Origin: Sedimentisphaerales bacterium
GTDB lineage: Bacteria; Planctomycetota; Phycisphaerae; Sedimentisphaerales; SM23-30
Length of the DNA: 33,278 nucleotides
Direction: 5' to 3'
Assembly: GCA_016930855.1 (NCBI GenBank)
Contig: JAFGFX010000086.1
Coordinates: forward strand, 1-33,278
In this document: positions 1 to 8,110 of the stretch, piece by piece
Numbering within the stretch: the stretch's first letter is position 1
Layout: every line of letters starts with the position of its first letter
Notes under the pieces: generated by a model
Seen by the model: only the letters and a program-made list of their open reading frames with translations
Told to the model about the DNA's origin: nothing
Databases searched by the model: none
Position numbers and translations under genes: made by a program

Positions 1-381
1 GACCTGCTCGCCGCAGTGGCCGTAGGGCGGATGGCCCAGGTCGTGCCCCAGGCAAACCGCCTCGGCCAGGTCCTCGTTCAATCCCAAAATCCGCGCCATC
101 GTCCGGGCGATCTGGGCCACCTCGACCGTGTGGGTCAGCCGGGTGCGATAGTAGTCGCTGTCGGCGTCCAAAAAGACCTGCGTCTTGGCCTCCAGGCGGC
201 GAAAGGCCGCGCTGTGCACGATCCGGTCCCGGTCCCGCTGAAAACAACTGCGATAGTCATGCTCCGGTTCGGGATACTCCCGCCCGCGACTGGCGTCGCT
301 AAAGACCGCATAGGGTCGAAGCCGCTGGCGCTCCTGCTGCTCCTGCTCGAGCCGGTTTAATAATCCATACCGCTGAATCAT
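1..381 (-). CDS. dgt: dGTPase-like HD-domain triphosphohydrolase (N-terminal part, runs off the left edge)
   Basis: Only the first 127 residues are in the window. They match the start of deoxyguanosinetriphosphate triphosphohydrolase-like proteins, which remove triphosphate from dNTPs. Visible hallmarks are the region [20 protein letters not shown] (residues 50-69), the first metal-site histidine in [13 protein letters not shown] (His84), and the motif [14 protein letters not shown] (residues 112-125) with the HD pair His113-Asp114. The ATG at 379-381 is chosen because AAGGG lies 9 nt upstream and no other in-frame start precedes it nearby. It lies 87 bp downstream of tsaB on the same strand and is probably cotranscribed with it. 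Whether it is a true dGTPase or a dgt-like paralogue cannot be decided from the N-terminus. Confidence 0.88.
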   Translation of the reverse strand, partial: MIQRYGLLNRLEQEQQERQRLRPYAVFSDASRGREYPEPEHDYRSCFQRDRDRIVHSAAFRRLEAKTQVFLDADSDYYRTRLTHTVEVAQIARTMARILGLNEDLAEAVCLGHDLGHPPYGHCGEQV

Positions 382-468
382 GCCTGTTGGCCCTTGTCCA
401 TTTCCACGCCCCCTGCAATCGTCACCACCTCCTGCAATGGCCGGGCCGATCGGCGTGGTTTGACGCCC

Positions 469-1257
469 TTAGGTTTTCCCGTGCAGATGTTCCCAACGCT
501 CCACCGCCTCCGGGCGGCGCAGATAGAGCGGCGCCAATTCATCGGCCGTGGTAAATTGGCCCGCCTGGGCCCGCCGCCAGCCGCAGCGGTGCACTTGGTC
601 CGGCCGGGGCTGCCAATATGACTCGTCCAAAAAAAATACCCCCTCCTGTGTTAATGCCTTTCGATGCGAGACCAGCGCCGGCCCCAGCACCAACAGTGGC
701 TTGCGGGAAACAGCCAGCAGTTGGGTCGCCGAGATGACCGCCGCCGGCCGCACCGTGCGAAATCGGGCCACCGGCTCGTCGAATTGCCCATCCCCGCTGG
801 ATTGTCCGTCTGGTTCCGCCTCGTCGGGCCGCCGTTCGTAGAGGGCGGCGTACAACTGCTGGCGCTGGGCGTCGATCACCACGGCCACCTGCCGCACGTT
901 AGCGAGCCGCTCGGCGGCGTCGGCCTGCAAGGCGTTCTGCGCGATCACGTCGGTGCTGGGGACCGCCACGATCCGGATCTGCGGCCAGGCGAAGGCCAGG
1001 GCCTTGGCCGCCGCCGTCGCAATCCGCAACCCGGTAAAGCTGCCCGGCCCGGCCGAGACGTACACCTGGTCGATCCGACCGACCGGCCAGCCCTGGGCCC
1101 GCACCAGGCGATCCATGGTCCCCAACAACTGGCCCGCATGCCGCAGGTCCGCGGTGAACTGCTCCTGGGCCAGCAGTCGGGGGCCCGAGGCCACCGCCAC
1201 GCCGCCGATCCGGGAAGAGGTCTCTATCGCGAGTATCCGTACCGGCTCTGCCGTCAT
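469..1257 (-). CDS. tsaB: tRNA threonylcarbamoyladenosine biosynthesis protein TsaB
   Basis: This is a 262-residue protein of the ASKHA fold. TsaB pairs with TsaD and TsaE in the cytoplasm to transfer the threonylcarbamoyl group to A37 of ANN-decoding tRNAs. The N-terminus has the family signature ILAIETSS (residues 8-15), and the conserved loop SAGPGSFTGLRIA spans residues 68-80. Family members are usually nearer 230 residues. The extra length lies in the variable C-terminal half, which contains an acidic Asp/Glu/Gly-rich loop. The ATG at 1255-1257 has no Shine-Dalgarno beyond a GGGG just upstream, and a candidate -10 box ends 6 nt before it, so translation may be leaderless. The dgt-like gene follows on the same strand. 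Confidence 0.92.
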   Translation of the reverse strand: MTAEPVRILAIETSSRIGGVAVASGPRLLAQEQFTADLRHAGQLLGTMDRLVRAQGWPVGRIDQVYVSAGPGSFTGLRIATAAAKALAFAWPQIRIVAVPSTDVIAQNALQADAAERLANVRQVAVVIDAQRQQLYAALYERRPDEAEPDGQSSGDGQFDEPVARFRTVRPAAVISATQLLAVSRKPLLVLGPALVSHRKALTQEGVFFLDESYWQPRPDQVHRCGWRRAQAGQFTTADELAPLYLRRPEAVERWEHLHGKT

Positions 1258-1263
1258 GGCCCC

Positions 1264-1292
1264 ATCCTATTCGCTTTCACCTGCCAAAGCAA
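1264..1292 (-). promoter_or_regulatory. Candidate leaderless promoter of tsaB
   Basis: Read on the minus strand, TTGCTT (1287-1292) is followed after exactly 17 nt by TAGGAT (1264-1269). Six nt then separate the -10 box from the ATG. A start about 7 nt after the -10 box would fall on or next to the A of the ATG. The hexamer match is moderate (4/6 each to TTGACA and TATAAT). Confidence 0.4.
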
Positions 1293-1419
1293 TCGGTCCG
1301 CATTCGATGGATGCTGTTTCAACCTTTCTGATCAGATAGTTTCTCTACCTGGACTTCCATCGTGATTCACGTCGACAAACCGCTTGGCCAGGCCTATGTT
1401 CTCGGGTGGCCGCCGAAAC

Positions 1420-2763
1420 CTAGAGCAAATCAGGCAGGTCCCGTTCCAGGGCCGTCCGCACGATATCCAGCATCTCGGCCAGTATCGCCGCCGGCATGGC
1501 CAAAGGCGGCATGAGGACCAGCACGTCGCCCAAGGGCCGCAGGATCAGGCCCCGGTCGCGCATCCGGTGGCAAAGGCGGCTACCGACGCGGCCGGCCGGA
1601 TCGAAGCTGCGTTTGCTCACCCTGTCCTCGACCAGCTCGATGCCGACCATCAGACCCCGCCGCCGAACGTCGCCGACATTATCCAGCTCGGCAATGGATT
1701 CGAGTGCCTTGGCGATCTGGTCCATCTTGGCCGGCAGGTGCTCGAGGGTGCGTTCCCGGTCGAAGAGATCCAGGCTGGCCAGGGCGGCCGCACAGCCCAG
1801 GGCGTTGCCGGTGTAGGTGTGGCCGTGATAGAAGGTGGTCTGCGGCCAGGGCTCGCGCCGGAAGGCGTCGAAGACGGCCTCGGTGGCCAGCGTGGCCGCC
1901 AGGGGCAGATAGCCGCCGGTGAGGCCCTTGGCCAGGCAGAGAAAATCAGGGCTGACTGATTCCTGCTGGCAGGCGAACATGCTGCCCGTCCGGCCGAAGC
2001 CGGTGGCGACCTCGTCGGCGATCAGCAGGACGTTCCGTTCCCGGGCCAGCCGCGCCACGCCCCGTAGAAATCCCTCGGGATGGACGATCATCCCGGCGGC
2101 GCCCTGGACGAGCGGCTCGACGACGATGGCGGCGATCTGGCCGGCATACCGGTCCAGCAGGTCGGCCATCTGCGCCAGGCAGACGTCGCGGCACTGGTTG
2201 GGTGAACCGTCAAAACGATACGGGTGCGGCGTCGGGCTAAACAACGCCTCGAAGGTCAGCGGGCCGAAGATCTCATGGAAGATGGGGATGCCGCCGACAC
2301 TGACCGAGCCCATGGTGTCGCCGTGGTACGACTGCCGCAGGGCGATAAAGCGGGTCCGTTGGGACTGGCCGAGGTTGCGCCAATACTGGAAGGCCATTTT
2401 CAGGGCGATCTCCACGGCGGTGGCGCCGCTGTCGGAGTAAAACACCCGCTTGAGCCCTTCCGGCGTCAATTCCACCAACCGCTTGGCCAGCTCGATACTG
2501 GGCGGGCTGGCCAGGCCCAGCAGGGTGCTGTGGGCGATTCTTTCCAACTGCTCGCGGATGGCGGCATTGATGTAGGGATGATTGTGGCCGTGCACGTTGC
2601 ACCAGAGGGAAGAGACGCCGTCGATGTAGCGTTTGCCCTCGGTGTCGAAAAGATGGACCCCCTCGCCCCGTTCGATAATGAGAGGATCCTCTTTGAGCCA
2701 GAACCGCAGCGGGCAAAACGGATGCCAGAGATATTGCCTGTCCCAGTCGTGCAGAATTCCCAT
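1420..2763 (-). CDS. bioA: Adenosylmethionine-8-amino-7-oxononanoate aminotransferase
   Basis: This 447-residue class III PLP aminotransferase converts KAPA to DAPA with SAM as amino donor, in biotin synthesis. The N-terminus [11 protein letters not shown] (residues 8-18) and [13 protein letters not shown] (51-63) are BioA-type. The PLP site shows [14 protein letters not shown] (145-158), [13 protein letters not shown] (248-260) with the pyridine-binding Asp250, and [16 protein letters not shown] (277-292) with the Schiff-base Lys279. The length is normal for BioA. GGGAG lies 5 nt before the ATG. No other bio gene is in the window, so the rest of the pathway must lie elsewhere. The gene upstream, for a small membrane protein, ends 44 bp before it on the same strand. 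Confidence 0.95.
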   Translation of the reverse strand: MGILHDWDRQYLWHPFCPLRFWLKEDPLIIERGEGVHLFDTEGKRYIDGVSSLWCNVHGHNHPYINAAIREQLERIAHSTLLGLASPPSIELAKRLVELTPEGLKRVFYSDSGATAVEIALKMAFQYWRNLGQSQRTRFIALRQSYHGDTMGSVSVGGIPIFHEIFGPLTFEALFSPTPHPYRFDGSPNQCRDVCLAQMADLLDRYAGQIAAIVVEPLVQGAAGMIVHPEGFLRGVARLARERNVLLIADEVATGFGRTGSMFACQQESVSPDFLCLAKGLTGGYLPLAATLATEAVFDAFRREPWPQTTFYHGHTYTGNALGCAAALASLDLFDRERTLEHLPAKMDQIAKALESIAELDNVGDVRRRGLMVGIELVEDRVSKRSFDPAGRVGSRLCHRMRDRGLILRPLGDVLVLMPPLAMPAAILAEMLDIVRTALERDLPDLL

Positions 2764-2807
2764 TACCGCTCCCGTAAGGCGCGAATCGTGCTGAATCCAT
2801 TCAAACG

Positions 2808-3410
2808 TCAGTATAATCCGCTGTCCAGGCGGCCCTTGCGAAAGACATTGATGCCCTCGTCGTCACCGAAGCCGGTCATCTCCAGGTCCTGCAGGCGGAA
2901 TTGCTTGTCCGGATCGCGCACGAAGTCAAACCGCCAGCGGGTCTTGATCAAGGGATAGTAGCCGTAAACGCTTTCCTGGTCGGTGTTGGTCATGACGGTC
3001 AGCTCAACGGAGCCGCCGTCGTCGCCGGCCCGCGTCACCTCCAGGCGGGTGATCCGGTTGCTCTCGATAAGGGGTTTATCCGCGCGGAGGTGGTAGCGCA
3101 GGATCCCCTCGGTCATTTCCTTGGTGACCACACCGTGGCGAAAGGAGTCGCTCAAGAGGGAAATGATCGTATCGGCATCCTCCTGCTCGGCGGCCTGGAC
3201 CAGCCGGCGGGTGGCGTCCTCGAGCGCTTCCCGGTTGGTCTGAACCAGCCGGTCCAGCAGCAGGAACAATCCCGCCAGCGCCGGCCCCAGCAGCAGCAGC
3301 GGCCGGTGGAACCGCTGCTTGCGGATTGCCCAGGTCATCACCAGCAGGAATTCCAGCACCACCGCCAGCAGGATCCCGGCGGACGGATCTTCGAACAAAT
3401 AGTGGTTCAT
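2808..3410 (-). CDS. Small membrane protein: two N-terminal helices plus soluble domain, unknown function
   Basis: I do not recognise a named family. The 200-residue protein has two hydrophobic stretches, about residues 11-29 and 37-53, separated by a short basic loop (IRKQRFHRP). A soluble domain of about 145 residues follows. It starts with a helix rich in Glu/Asp/Ala (TNREALEDATRRLVQAAEQ) and continues with alternating strands, with a pattern reminiscent of the NTF2/SnoaL-like fold (a helix that 'handles' sub-threshold events, then a curved sheet). That fold assignment is inference only. It is probably cotranscribed with bioA 44 bp downstream, but nothing in the sequence ties it to biotin. 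The ATG has only a weak GGGG nine nt upstream. Confidence 0.75.
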   Translation of the reverse strand: MNHYLFEDPSAGILLAVVLEFLLVMTWAIRKQRFHRPLLLLGPALAGLFLLLDRLVQTNREALEDATRRLVQAAEQEDADTIISLLSDSFRHGVVTKEMTEGILRYHLRADKPLIESNRITRLEVTRAGDDGGSVELTVMTNTDQESVYGYYPLIKTRWRFDFVRDPDKQFRLQDLEMTGFGDDEGINVFRKGRLDSGLY

Positions 3411-3427
3411 CGATCATGACCCCGCAA

Positions 3428-3455
3428 AATATATGATCCGCTGAATTAAAGCCAA
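3428..3455 (-). promoter_or_regulatory. Candidate promoter for the membrane-protein/bioA unit
   Basis: On the minus strand TTGGCT (3450-3455) is followed after 16 nt by TATATT (3428-3433), 17 nt before the ATG at 3410. The -10 hexamer is a good match; the -35 is moderate. Confidence 0.4.
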
Positions 3456-3521
3456 CGGCCCGGAAGGACCGATAACTGCTAGGGCGATCCGCTCTGGCAA
3501 TCAAGATAGCGGCGTGCCGGC

Positions 3522-3552
3522 AAAATGTAAAATTAAATTTAAGATTATATTT
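3522..3552. other. AT-rich stretch in the divergent spacer upstream of the glycosylation operon
   Basis: Of 31 consecutive bases, 29 are A or T, in a neighbourhood that is otherwise clearly GC-rich. It contains TATATT (3546-3551), a possible -10 element for the plus-strand operon, although no convincing -35 hexamer sits 16-18 nt before it. AGAAGGG (3554-3560) then gives a clear ribosome binding site for the gene at 3564. The stretch could be an UP-element-like or bendable promoter region. Confidence 0.45.
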
Positions 3553-3563
3553 CAGAAGGGTTT

Positions 3564-5540
3564 ATGATTCAACTGCCCGAATGTGTCGAGCCGCGGACCG
3601 TCTGCCTGGCCAACCTGAAGGTCCTCGCCGAGCATGCGCCGGGTCTTTGCCATACGATCGATCAGGTGGACCCGCGGGATTTTGTCGAGTGCGAGCCGAC
3701 CCGCTCGGGGGATCTGACCTGCCGGCTGGCGGGCTCGTCCGGCGCGCCCGTCTATTTGCACAGCCGCTATGATCCGGTGCGGGAGGCGGTCCGCTGGGCC
3801 GACGGGGTGGAGAAACTGGCCCGCGGCCTGGAGGAGAAACAGGACGGCCATATGCCGATGTGCTTCTTCGTGGACGGCTTCGGCCTGGGCTATCACGTCA
3901 AGACCCTGTTCGACCGCCTGGCGGCTCCGGCGTTCATCGTGGTCAGCGAGCCGAACGTCGCCCTGCTGCGGACGGCCCTGGAGCATTTCGACTACGCGGA
4001 GATGTTCGCCAGCGACCGGCTGATCGTGATCACCGCCGCCCAGCGGGACGAGATCTTCAAGAAGCTGGAGCTCCACAGCCACGCCATGATGATGGGCGTG
4101 GTCTTCACCCAGCCGCTCCAGCGGATCGAGGGCGAGTTTCACGCCCGGATCCACACCCTTGTCAGTGAGTACGCCGCCTACGTCCGCACCACGCTGATTA
4201 CCGTCCTGGCCAACGGCGTCCGGACGTGCACGAACATATTGCACAACCTGCCGACCTACGTGGCGACCGGATCAATCGAGGTGCTCAAGAACCGCTTTAC
4301 CGGCTGCCCGGCCGTGCTGGTCTCGGCGGGCCCGTCCCTGCGCAAACAACTGACGCGGCTGAAGGCCGTCCGCGAGCGGGTTGTCGTCGTGGCGGTCCAG
4401 ACCACGCTCAAGCCGCTGCTGGCGGCGGGCATCAAGCCGGACTTCGTCACCAGCCTCGACTACCACGCCGCCAGCAAGGACTTTTTCATCGGACTGAGGG
4501 ACGACGATTTGCAATCGGTGCACCTGGTCGCCGAGCCCAAGGCCCATTGGGAGGTGATCGACACCTACCGCCGGGCCGGCTGCGTGAGCCTGCTGGGCAA
4601 CGAGTTCGCCCAGCTCGTCCTGCGGGGCCGGCCGGACGACCACGACCGGCTGCGGGCGGGCTGCACGGTGGCCCACCTGGCGTTCTATCTGGCCCAGTAT
4701 CTGGGCGCCGATCCTATCATCCTGATCGGACAGGACCTGGGCTTTACCCACCACGTGTATTACAGCCCCGGCGTGGAGCTGCACGACCGCTGGCGGCCGG
4801 AGCTGAGCCGGTTCGGCACCATGGAGATGAAGGAATGGGAACGGATCGTGCGGCACCGGGGGATCCTGCGGCAGGTGCCGGACTACCAGGGCCGGCCGAT
4901 CTATACCGACGAGCAGATGTTCACCTACCTGCAGCAGTTCGAGAAGGATTTCGCCCAATGCCCGGCCCGGGTGATCGACGCCACCGAGGGCGGCGTGTTG
5001 AAGCAGTTCTGCCGGACGATGCCCTTCGCGCAGGCCATCGAGGCCTTCTGCCAGGCGCCTATCGAGCCCGAACGGTTCGCGTATCTGCGGCAAATGAACT
5101 GGTTCGATGACCGCCGGCTGCCCGAGGCGCGGTCCCTCGTCGAGAAGCGGCTGGAGGAAGTGGCCGAGTTCCTGGCGATCGGCCGGGAAACGGCCGAGCT
5201 GGTCACCGGGATGATGGATCTGGTGGATGACCAGCCGGCGTTGAACCAGCGGATGGTGCGGTTGGACGAGCTGCGGCGCAAGGTCAACCAGCGGCCCCAG
5301 GTGTACCGGCTGGTCAGTTACGTCTCGCAGATGGCCGAGATGTACCGCCTGCGGCAGGACAGCCGCATCAAGCTGGACCGCACCGAGGGCAAGGAACGCC
5401 AGCGCCGCCAGCTTCGCCGCGACATCCACTACGTTACGGAACTCAACAAGGGCTGCGAGCGCCTGATCGACATGCTGCGGGATTGTCTCAAACGATTCGA
5501 CGCGGACAGCGGGTCCGCCGGCCCAACGGAAACCGCATGA
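3564..5540 (+). CDS. Maf/DUF115 family putative protein glycosyltransferase (flagellin nonulosonic-acid transferase type)
   Basis: This 658-residue protein resembles the motility accessory factor / MptE-like (DUF115) family. Members in flagellated bacteria are required for attaching pseudaminic, legionaminic or sialic acids to flagellin Ser/Thr. The recognisable core begins near residue 243 with NRFTGCPAVLVSAGPSLRK (AGPSL at 255-259) and continues through KPDFVTSLDYH (291-301), GCTVAHLAFYLAQYLGADPIILIGQDLGF and HHVYY. The N-terminal 230 residues match the variable N-terminal part of the family (for example FFVDGFGLGYHVKTLF at 101-116). The C-terminal 150 residues are helical and charged. It is the first gene of the operon, with AGAAGGG 3 nt before the ATG, and overlaps the next gene by ATGA. 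Its neighbours neuA, neuB and neuC supply the likely CMP-sugar donor. The acceptor protein is not in the window, and no flagellin gene is seen. Confidence 0.8.
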   Translation: MIQLPECVEPRTVCLANLKVLAEHAPGLCHTIDQVDPRDFVECEPTRSGDLTCRLAGSSGAPVYLHSRYDPVREAVRWADGVEKLARGLEEKQDGHMPMCFFVDGFGLGYHVKTLFDRLAAPAFIVVSEPNVALLRTALEHFDYAEMFASDRLIVITAAQRDEIFKKLELHSHAMMMGVVFTQPLQRIEGEFHARIHTLVSEYAAYVRTTLITVLANGVRTCTNILHNLPTYVATGSIEVLKNRFTGCPAVLVSAGPSLRKQLTRLKAVRERVVVVAVQTTLKPLLAAGIKPDFVTSLDYHAASKDFFIGLRDDDLQSVHLVAEPKAHWEVIDTYRRAGCVSLLGNEFAQLVLRGRPDDHDRLRAGCTVAHLAFYLAQYLGADPIILIGQDLGFTHHVYYSPGVELHDRWRPELSRFGTMEMKEWERIVRHRGILRQVPDYQGRPIYTDEQMFTYLQQFEKDFAQCPARVIDATEGGVLKQFCRTMPFAQAIEAFCQAPIEPERFAYLRQMNWFDDRRLPEARSLVEKRLEEVAEFLAIGRETAELVTGMMDLVDDQPALNQRMVRLDELRRKVNQRPQVYRLVSYVSQMAEMYRLRQDSRIKLDRTEGKERQRRQLRRDIHYVTELNKGCERLIDMLRDCLKRFDADSGSAGPTETA

Positions 5541-7201
5541 GCGAGACAAACGGCCGAAAAAATGTTGCCGTCCTCTACGCCTGCCCGGCCGGAGGCGTGC
5601 TGGGCCTGCGCTCGCGGATCGCCGAGACCATCGCCGGCCGACCCATCCTGCGCCGGACCGTCGAACGCCTGCAACGGGCCCAACGGCTAAGCGAGATCAT
5701 CGTGTTCTGCCCGGCCCAGGACGGCGATCGGATCCAGGTGCTGCTGGCCGGTACGCGGGCACATCTAATCGGATTGAACCAGCCCCCCCCCGTCAGCCGC
5801 CACGTCCGGCGGCGCAAATGGTCCCTGCACAGTTGGCGCGGCGGGATCCGGGAGGCGACCGTCTTCGACGAGCAGCCCTGGACTACCGAGATGATCGAAC
5901 TACTGCGCCGCCGGGAGGTCTTCACCGTGGTGGCGGTCCCGGCCGAGGCGATCCTGGTCGATCCGGACCTGATCGACGGCCTGATCGACCATCACCACGA
6001 GCAGGGCGCGGCGATGCGGTTCACCTTTTCCCAGGCGGCGCCCGGCCTGGCTGGCTGTGCCTACCGGCTGGACCTGCTGCACGAGCTGAACCAGGCCCAG
6101 ATGGGCGTGGGCGATCTGCTGATGTACGATCCCGAGAGCCCCCACGCCGATTACATCATGCAGGAGTGCAATTACCGCGTCCCCCGCGACCTCTGCGTAA
6201 CCGGCCGGCGGTATATCGCGGATACCCAGCGCAGCTTCGAGCTCCTGGAGCGTCTGGCCGCCGCCGGCAACGGGCAACTGGAGGGCGACCCGGCCGAGCG
6301 GCTGATGGCCCGCCTGTCGGAGATACCGGAAATCATTGATCCCCTGCCGCGGGAACTGGAGATCGAGATCTGCACGGCGCCTAGTAACCGCATCATCGGG
6401 TATCCGCACCGCGGCGACAACGGCCACCCGAACCACCCCGCACGCCTGGCCCGGCCGGACATGCCGCTTTCACTGTTTGAAAAGATCGTCGGCGACTGTG
6501 GGGCCTACGATGATCTATGCCTGACCATCGGGGGATTCGGCGAACCGCTATCCCGCCCGGATCTACCTCAGGTAATCGAACTGGCCAAACAAGCGGGCAT
6601 CTGGGCCATTCACATCGAGACCGACGGCCTGGGCCTGGAAGGCCGGCTGGCCGAGGCGCTCTGTGAATCCGCCGCCGATGTGATCAGCGTTTACCTGGAC
6701 GCCGACAGCCGCCAGACATACCAATCCGTCAAGGGCGCCGACCAGTTCGAGCAAGTGACCGCCAACATCGAGTCGTACCTGGAAATGGCCCAAGCCCGTA
6801 AAGGACCGGCTCCCCTGCTGATCCCCCACCTGGTCAAGTCGCGCCAGACGATCGACGAGATGGAGGCCTTCTACGACCGCTGGCTGCGGCGCGGCGGCGC
6901 GGCGGTGATCGAGGGATACAACGACTTCGCCGGCCAGATCGAGGACCGGGCGGTCATGGACATGTGCCCGCCGCAGCGGTTTGCCTGCCGCCGCCTGGAT
7001 CGCACGCTGACGATCCTGTCCGACGGCAGTGCCGTTATCTGCGGCCAGGATTTCCGCGGCGACCGGCCGATCGGCCACGCCGGCCAAACCAGCATAAATC
7101 AGCTCTGGCAGACACAGCTAAAAGAGCTGCGGCAGGCACAGCGGCAGGGACGATTCGATGCCAATCCGCTCTGCGCCCGCTGCAAGGAATGGCATCGCTG
7201 A
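5537..7201 (+). CDS. Nucleotidyltransferase-like / decayed radical SAM / SPASM fusion protein
   Basis: The ATG at 5537 is chosen over an in-frame ATG at 5483 because it makes an ATGA overlap with the preceding stop; this gives 554 residues. Residues 8-60 look like a sugar-nucleotide cytidylyltransferase start (LGLRSRIAETIAGRPILRRTV), without the usual basic loop. Residues about 272-470 have the layout of a radical SAM barrel: strand EIEI, then a cluster position, then GGFGEPL (332-338) in the SAM-binding place. The expected CxxxCxxC instead reads Cys279-x3-Ser283-x2-Ile286, so the SAM cluster cannot form normally. The C-terminal SPASM-type cysteines are kept: Cys477, Cys484, Cys502, Cys546, Cys549. 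From memory it resembles proteins called spiro-SPASM in spirochaetes, but I am not certain. Function is unknown; the operon position suggests a role in nonulosonate glycosylation. Confidence 0.7.
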   Translation: MSETNGRKNVAVLYACPAGGVLGLRSRIAETIAGRPILRRTVERLQRAQRLSEIIVFCPAQDGDRIQVLLAGTRAHLIGLNQPPPVSRHVRRRKWSLHSWRGGIREATVFDEQPWTTEMIELLRRREVFTVVAVPAEAILVDPDLIDGLIDHHHEQGAAMRFTFSQAAPGLAGCAYRLDLLHELNQAQMGVGDLLMYDPESPHADYIMQECNYRVPRDLCVTGRRYIADTQRSFELLERLAAAGNGQLEGDPAERLMARLSEIPEIIDPLPRELEIEICTAPSNRIIGYPHRGDNGHPNHPARLARPDMPLSLFEKIVGDCGAYDDLCLTIGGFGEPLSRPDLPQVIELAKQAGIWAIHIETDGLGLEGRLAEALCESAADVISVYLDADSRQTYQSVKGADQFEQVTANIESYLEMAQARKGPAPLLIPHLVKSRQTIDEMEAFYDRWLRRGGAAVIEGYNDFAGQIEDRAVMDMCPPQRFACRRLDRTLTILSDGSAVICGQDFRGDRPIGHAGQTSINQLWQTQLKELRQAQRQGRFDANPLCARCKEWHR

Positions 7202-7272
7202 ACACCGACCAAACCGGGGCGATTTTTATCGAGATGCGCAGATCCTCGGCGTACATACGAAAGGCGGCTGAT

Positions 7273-8007
7273 TTGAAGGTCTTGGGACTCATACCGGCCC
7301 GGGCGGGCAGCCAGGGATTACCCGGCAAGAACATGCGGCCCCTGCTGGGCAAACCCGTAATCGCCTATACGATCGACGCGGCCCTGGCGGCCAAACGGCT
7401 CAGCCGCATCGCCGTAACCACGGACGATCCGCAGGTGCTGCAACTTTGCCGTCAGAGCTATCCCGACTCCGTAATCGCGCTGAAGCGTCCGGCCGAGCTG
7501 GCCGGCAATACCAGCCGCATCGACGACGTCATGCGGCACGCCTGCCGGCTTCTTTGCGAGCAGGACGGATTCCGGCCGGACGCCGTGGCCCTGCTCTACG
7601 CCAACGTGCCCGTGCGGGCCGCGGGCATCATCGACCGGGCCATCGAGCACCTGGAAGCGACCAGTGCCGACTCGGTCCAGACCCTTTCGCCCGTGGGAAA
7701 ATTTCATCCCTACTGGCTTTACCGGATGGACCAGGATCGGATACATAAATACCAGGACAACCAGGTATACCGCCGGCAGGAGCTTCCGGCCTGCTACTAT
7801 ATCGATTCGGCCGTGGGACTGACAACCTGGAAGGCCCTGTTCGCCGCCGAGGGCGATCCGGACCCCCACGCCTTTTGGGGCCCAGACAAACGGGCGCTCG
7901 CCCAGCCTGCCCAGGAGACCATCGACATCGACACCTACCGGGACCTGCTGCTGGCCGAGGCGGCCCTCCGGGAAAAACAGACGCCATCGGAGCCGCCCGC
8001 CTCCTGA
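7273..8007 (+). CDS. neuA: CMP-nonulosonic acid synthetase (acylneuraminate cytidylyltransferase)
   Basis: This 244-residue enzyme activates a sialic-type sugar with CTP to give the CMP-sugar donor. The N-terminal signature is complete: MKVLGLIPARAGSQGLPGKN (residues 1-20, with the nucleotide-binding Arg/Ser/Lys positions), followed by KPVIAYTIDAA and VTTDD (48-52). The conserved end ETIDIDTYRDLLLAE is also present. I chose the TTG at 7273 because AAGG lies 8 nt upstream and the protein then starts where the family normally does. An upstream in-frame ATG at 7234 would add 13 residues that match nothing. It lies 71 bp after the SPASM gene. The sequence does not separate Neu5Ac from legionaminic or pseudaminic acid as substrate, but the operon partners point to Neu5Ac. 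Confidence 0.9.
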   Translation: MKVLGLIPARAGSQGLPGKNMRPLLGKPVIAYTIDAALAAKRLSRIAVTTDDPQVLQLCRQSYPDSVIALKRPAELAGNTSRIDDVMRHACRLLCEQDGFRPDAVALLYANVPVRAAGIIDRAIEHLEATSADSVQTLSPVGKFHPYWLYRMDQDRIHKYQDNQVYRRQELPACYYIDSAVGLTTWKALFAAEGDPDPHAFWGPDKRALAQPAQETIDIDTYRDLLLAEAALREKQTPSEPPAS

Positions 8008-8110
8008 GCCGGCAACCAACCGGATCGACGGGGCCGCTGCGGCCATCGGCCTTTGCCGCCGGATAACATGACGGAGGATCGTGACAAGCTCGTTTCTATG
8101 AGGAGATATC

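Noticed and set aside
5483-5536. Upstream in-frame ATG for the SPASM fusion protein
   Set aside because: It would overlap the Maf gene by 58 bp and add residues without family match; the ATGA overlap at 5537 is the typical coupled start.
4272-5549. Long minus-strand open frame (425 codons) opposite the Maf gene
   Set aside because: It is antisense to a clearly homologous gene, is rich in Gln/His/Leu/Val as expected of antisense GC-rich frames, and matches no family.
8008-8110. Terminator between neuA and the radical SAM gene
   Set aside because: GC-rich inverted repeats such as GGCCGCTGCGGCC occur but without a T-run; the operon layout argues for read-through.
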